From contig JAIRRO010000114.1 of NCBI GenBank assembly GCA_031255955.1, positions 1-24,529 of the forward strand: a DNA stretch of 24,529 nucleotides, given 5' to 3'. The notes under the pieces were generated by a model that was not told the DNA's origin, searched no databases, and saw nothing but the letters and a program-made list of their open reading frames with translations. The position numbers were made by a program, and so were the translations under genes. Position 1 is the first letter of the stretch, and every line of letters begins with the position of its first letter. Source of the DNA: Oscillospiraceae bacterium. Lineage in GTDB: Bacteria > Bacillota > Clostridia > Oscillospirales > Oscillospiraceae. This document shows, piece after piece, positions 22,193 to 24,529 of this stretch.

Positions 22193-22231
22193 GTCTGTTG
22201 TTCCTCCGAAAATTTTTTTGTTTTGGTTTAT

Positions 22232-22276
22232 AATCAAATACCTTTAGTCAAATATCTTCAGAAAGGTATGTTGATT
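22232..22276 (-). other. Long stem-loop in the ffh-rpsP gap
   Basis: Arms 22232-22245 and 22262-22276 are complementary over 14 bp with a single bulged base (AATCAA-ATACCTTT with AAAGGTAT-g-TTGATT), enclosing a 16-base loop. It starts four bases after the ffh stop. On the minus strand it is followed by A-rich sequence rather than a T-run, so it is not a standard terminator. It would fold in the rpsP leader or at the ffh 3' end. Confidence 0.6.
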
Positions 22277-22280
22277 CGGT

Positions 22281-23633
22281 TTATCCGAAAAGTCCGCCGC
22301 GCTTCTTCATCCGTCTGCCGCCGAGTATTCCCGGCATTGCGCCCTTTGTCAGCTGCTTTGTCATCGTTTTCATCATATCAAACTGCTTCAGCAGACGGTT
22401 TACATCCACAACCTCTGTGCCGCTTCCGGCGGCGATGCGCTTCTTGCGTGAGGAATTAAGAACGGCGGGGTCCTCACGCTCGCGCTTGGTCATAGATAGA
22501 ATAATTGCCTCTGTTCTGGCTATTTGAGCCTCGTCTATCGTTGCCCCGGCAAGCGCCTTGGCGTCAACGCCGGGCAGCATACCGGCGATATCGGAAAGAC
22601 TGCCCATCGATTTCATCTGCGTCAGCTGGTCGTAATAATCCTGCAGCGTAAAGCGGTTTTTCATCAGCCGCTCAGCCATTTCCTTGGATTTCTTTTCGTC
22701 AAAGCTCTGCTCGGCTTTTTCAATCAGCGTCAGCACATCGCCCATACCGAGTATACGGGACGCCATACGGTCGGGGTGGAACGGTTCGATTTGATCCAGC
22801 TTTTCCCCCGTTCCTGCGAATTTAATCGGCTTACCCGTAACCGCCCGAACGGATAACGCCGCGCCGCCGCGCGCGTCGCCGTCCAGCTTTGTCAGCATAA
22901 CGCCGTCAATACCCAGCGCGTTGTCGAAAGCCTCCGCGGCGTTTACGGCGTCCTGACCGGTCATGGCGTCAATGACAAGCAGAATTTCGGAGGGCTCCAC
23001 CGCCGCCTTGACGGCGCGCAGCTCGTCCATAAGCTCTTCATCGATATGCAGCCTGCCCGCCGTGTCGAGAAACACCATATCGTTGCCGTGCTTTTTCGCG
23101 TGCTCTATGGCGGCTTTGGCAATGTCCACGGGGTTGGCTGTTCCCATTTGAAACACGGGGATATCAAGCTGCGCCCCAACCGTTTCAAGCTGTTTTATCG
23201 CCGCCGGGCGGTAAATGTCGCACGCCACAAGCAGCGGACGCTTAGAGCTTTGGCGGCGCATCAGGGCAGCCAGCTTCGCGCCGTTCGTCGTTTTACCCGC
23301 GCCCTGCAGTCCCACAAGCATTACGACGCTGGGCGATTTTGACGAGATGTTCAGCTTTTCGCCCTCGCCGCCCATCAATGCCGTAAGCTGCTCGTTGACG
23401 ATTTTTATAACCATCTGCGCCGGGGTCAGGCTTTCAAGGACATCGCGCCCCGCGGCGCGCTCGGATACGGACGCTACAAAATCGCGCGCGACCTTATAAT
23501 TGACGTCAGCCTCCAGCAGCGCCAGACGCACCTCGCGCATTGCTTCTTTTATGTCGGCTTCGTTGAGGCGTCCCTTTCCGCGCAGCTTTTTGAACGCCGC
23601 CGACAGTTTTTCCGAAAGTCCCTCAAATGCCAT
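22281..23633 (-). CDS. ffh: Signal recognition particle protein Ffh (SRP54)
   Basis: GTPase that, with 4.5S/6S scRNA, targets membrane proteins to FtsY and SecYEG. The order is N domain (1-90), G domain with GLQGAGKTT (108-116), DTAGRLHIDEELMDEL and TKLDGDARGGAALS, then the Met-rich M domain (MLPGVDAKALAG, SMTKREREDP and GSGTEVVDVNRLLKQFDMMK). It has 450 residues, normal. The ATG has AAGGAAG upstream and overlaps the ylxM end by 11 bp. Confidence 0.98.
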   Translation of the reverse strand: MAFEGLSEKLSAAFKKLRGKGRLNEADIKEAMREVRLALLEADVNYKVARDFVASVSERAAGRDVLESLTPAQMVIKIVNEQLTALMGGEGEKLNISSKSPSVVMLVGLQGAGKTTNGAKLAALMRRQSSKRPLLVACDIYRPAAIKQLETVGAQLDIPVFQMGTANPVDIAKAAIEHAKKHGNDMVFLDTAGRLHIDEELMDELRAVKAAVEPSEILLVIDAMTGQDAVNAAEAFDNALGIDGVMLTKLDGDARGGAALSVRAVTGKPIKFAGTGEKLDQIEPFHPDRMASRILGMGDVLTLIEKAEQSFDEKKSKEMAERLMKNRFTLQDYYDQLTQMKSMGSLSDIAGMLPGVDAKALAGATIDEAQIARTEAIILSMTKREREDPAVLNSSRKKRIAAGSGTEVVDVNRLLKQFDMMKTMTKQLTKGAMPGILGGRRMKKRGGLFG

Positions 23634-23952
23634 CTGTGGCTTCCTTCAGCAGCTTGATTATCCGGGCGTCGGCGTTTGTTTCAATGGCAAGGCTTGTGGC
23701 TTCGCGAAGCAGCGCGGCATGTTCCCTGTGGCGCGCGACGAAGCCTGTCCGGCTTTCGAACCGCATCAGCTTTTTTCGGGCGCGATTTATGACGTCAAAA
23801 GCCCCCGCGCGGGTGATGCCCATCATCTCTCCAATCTCCGCAAAGGACATATCCTCATTATAGTACAGCTCAAGGTAGCTGCGCTGTCTTTCTGTAAGCA
23901 ACGTGCTGTAATAATCAACCAGCTCGATGATATTTAATCTGTTCGTTTTAAT
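23623..23952 (-). CDS. ylxM: YlxM family (UPF0122) DNA-binding protein, probable ATT start
   Basis: Small helix-turn-helix protein found just before ffh, thought to affect SRP pathway expression or function. The conserved core is YYSTLLTERQRSYLELYYNE, then the sigma-factor-like HTH MSFAEIGEMMGITRAGAFDV. No ATG, GTG or TTG occurs in frame between the promoter and that core. ATT at 23952 lies 8 bases after GGGGAGG and gives M-K-T-N-R-L-N, which is where family members begin (109 residues). The next upstream candidate, TTG 24036, is itself the -35 hexamer. Automatic annotation may therefore show a too-long protein of 137 residues, or a truncated one. Confidence 0.88.
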   Translation of the reverse strand: MKTNRLNIIELVDYYSTLLTERQRSYLELYYNEDMSFAEIGEMMGITRAGAFDVINRARKKLMRFESRTGFVARHREHAALLREATSLAIETNADARIIKLLKEATDGI

Positions 23953-24007
23953 TCCGGACGCCTCCCCGTGATAAATTTCGGCACACCGCGATTTGGTCTG
24001 CCGAAAT

Positions 24008-24036
24008 AGAATACAACATCCCGCGACGTCTGTCAA
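24008..24036 (-). promoter_or_regulatory. Strong sigma-A promoter of the ylxM-ffh-rpsP operon
   Basis: Minus-strand TTGACA (24031-24036), 17-base spacer, TATTCT (24008-24013). Transcription would begin near 24001, leaving a leader of about 50 bases before the ATT start. Confidence 0.85.
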
Positions 24037-24059
24037 GCATTATTTATGAACACCCCGAA

Positions 24060-24065
24060 TATAAT
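24060..24065 (+). promoter_or_regulatory. Candidate -10 for ylmC, possibly sporulation sigma-E type
   Basis: TATAAT lies on the plus strand just before the ylmC ribosome site. No good sigma-A -35 lies 17 bases upstream. GCATTAT (24037-24043), 14 bases, then AATATAAT loosely fits a sigma-E layout. Weak inference. Confidence 0.3.
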
Positions 24066-24083
24066 TTTAGCGAGGTGATTTCC

Positions 24084-24389
24084 GTGATATGCAGAATAGC
24101 GGATTTCCGCTGCCGCGAGGTGATAAATATACGCACGGGCTGTAGGCTGGGCTTCGTCAGCGACGCTTTGTTTGAGATAGAAACGGGGCGGCTTGTATCG
24201 CTGACGGTTCCGGGGCAGGGTATCTTTTTCGGGCTTTTGGGGCGTCGCGAGGACTATATCATCCCGTGGGAGAGCGTCAAACGCATCGGGGACGATATCA
24301 TTCTGATAGACGTGCCGGACGACGCTGGCTTCGCGGGGCGCACCGGCAATTCCCCGCGCGATTTCGGCGGCAAAAAATTTTTTCGATGA
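24084..24389 (+). CDS. YlmC/YmxH family sporulation protein (PRC-barrel)
   Basis: Small PRC-barrel protein of the YlmC/YmxH sporulation family; its biochemical role is unknown. The family start is recognisable (MICRIADFRCREVINIRTG), followed by GRLVSLTVPGQ, YIIPWESVKRIGDDIILIDV and a short basic tail. It has 101 residues. I chose GTG 24084, five bases after AGGTGA; the earlier GTG at 24075 overlaps that ribosome site. It is the only plus-strand protein gene in the window, divergent from ylxM over about 130 bases. No hairpin terminator is visible after it, only A and T runs. Confidence 0.85.
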   Translation: MICRIADFRCREVINIRTGCRLGFVSDALFEIETGRLVSLTVPGQGIFFGLLGRREDYIIPWESVKRIGDDIILIDVPDDAGFAGRTGNSPRDFGGKKFFR

Positions 24390-24405
24390 TTTTTTTACGA
24401 AAGGG

Positions 24406-24434
24406 TTGACAAGCGCCGCGCGAGGTGGTATTAT
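24406..24434 (+). promoter_or_regulatory. Sigma-A promoter of tRNA-Asn
   Basis: TTGACA (24406-24411), 17-base spacer, TATTAT (24429-24434). The predicted start is about 10 bases before the mature tRNA 5' end. Confidence 0.88.
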
Positions 24435-24449
24435 TGCCGTCACGGATAA

Positions 24450-24525
24450 TCCTCCTTAGCTCAGTCGGTAGAGCATGCGGCTGTTAACCGCAGGGTCGTT
24501 GGTTCGAGCCCAACAGGGGGAGCCA
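24450..24525 (+). tRNA. tRNA-Asn (GTT)
   Basis: A 76-nt cloverleaf with encoded CCA, acceptor TCCTCCT/AGGGGGA (one T-G pair), D arm GCTC AGTCGGTA GAGC, anticodon arm TGCGG CTGTTAA CCGCA with anticodon GTT, and T-loop TTCGAGC. It may head a tRNA cluster continuing past the window. Confidence 0.97.
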
Positions 24526-24529
24526 TTAG

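Noticed and set aside
23953..24036. N-terminal extension of ylxM from TTG 24036
   Set aside because: The TTG is the first three bases of the -35 TTGACA, the -10 lies within the supposed coding part, and no ribosome site precedes it.
1..24529. CRISPR array, phage genes or insertion sequences
   Set aside because: No regularly spaced direct repeats, transposase, integrase or phage structural genes are visible on either strand.

Overview
This window reads as chromosomal DNA of a spore-forming, low-to-mid GC Firmicute of class Clostridia, probably Oscillospirales-like. The lineage is inferred from gene content and order and has not been tested. Supporting signs are the gene orders ylxM-ffh-rpsP-khpA-rimM-trmD and tig-clpP-clpX-lon-engB, the sporulation genes ytfJ/gerW and ylmC/ymxH, a DacF-type carboxypeptidase, strong GGAGG ribosome binding sites, frequent GTG/TTG starts and tRNA genes with encoded CCA. 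Almost everything is on the minus strand; only ylmC and tRNA-Asn at the right end are on plus. No stretch over 300 bases lacks a gene, and I see no insertion sequence, phage gene or CRISPR array.

Read in the direction of transcription (right to left), the first block is ylxM-ffh-rpsP-khpA-rimM-trmD (23952-20502), for SRP targeting, ribosome maturation and tRNA m1G37 methylation. It has a textbook promoter and diverges from ylmC. tRNA-Trp follows, with its own promoter and terminator. The second block is tig-clpP-clpX-lon-engB-site-2 protease-scpA-scpB-DUF2953-ytfJ-dacF (20209-8845), covering nascent-chain folding, regulated proteolysis, chromosome condensation and sporulation. tsaE-tsaB (8764-7606) follow behind their own promoter and make part of the t6A synthase. 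Then comes an initiator tRNA-fMet with promoter and terminator.

The left third is more accessory: an EamA-family exporter, a polar amino acid ABC transporter (binding lipoprotein, permease, ATPase), a two-gene module encoding a DUF3990-type putative ADP-ribosyltransferase and a small partner, and a MacA/MacB-like efflux system cut by the window edge.

The most interesting points are: (1) the ART-like gene coupled by an ATGA overlap to an unrecognised partner, under its own promoter, which looks like a toxin-antitoxin or conflict module; (2) likely ATT start codons in ylxM and perhaps the EamA gene, where the conventional upstream starts lie inside promoter hexamers; (3) a trigger factor with an extra Lys/Ala/Pro-rich tail of about 120 residues; (4) a membrane-fusion adaptor with two tandem barrel-sandwich modules; and (5) strong unexplained stem-loops in the clpP-clpX, clpX-lon and ffh-rpsP gaps.
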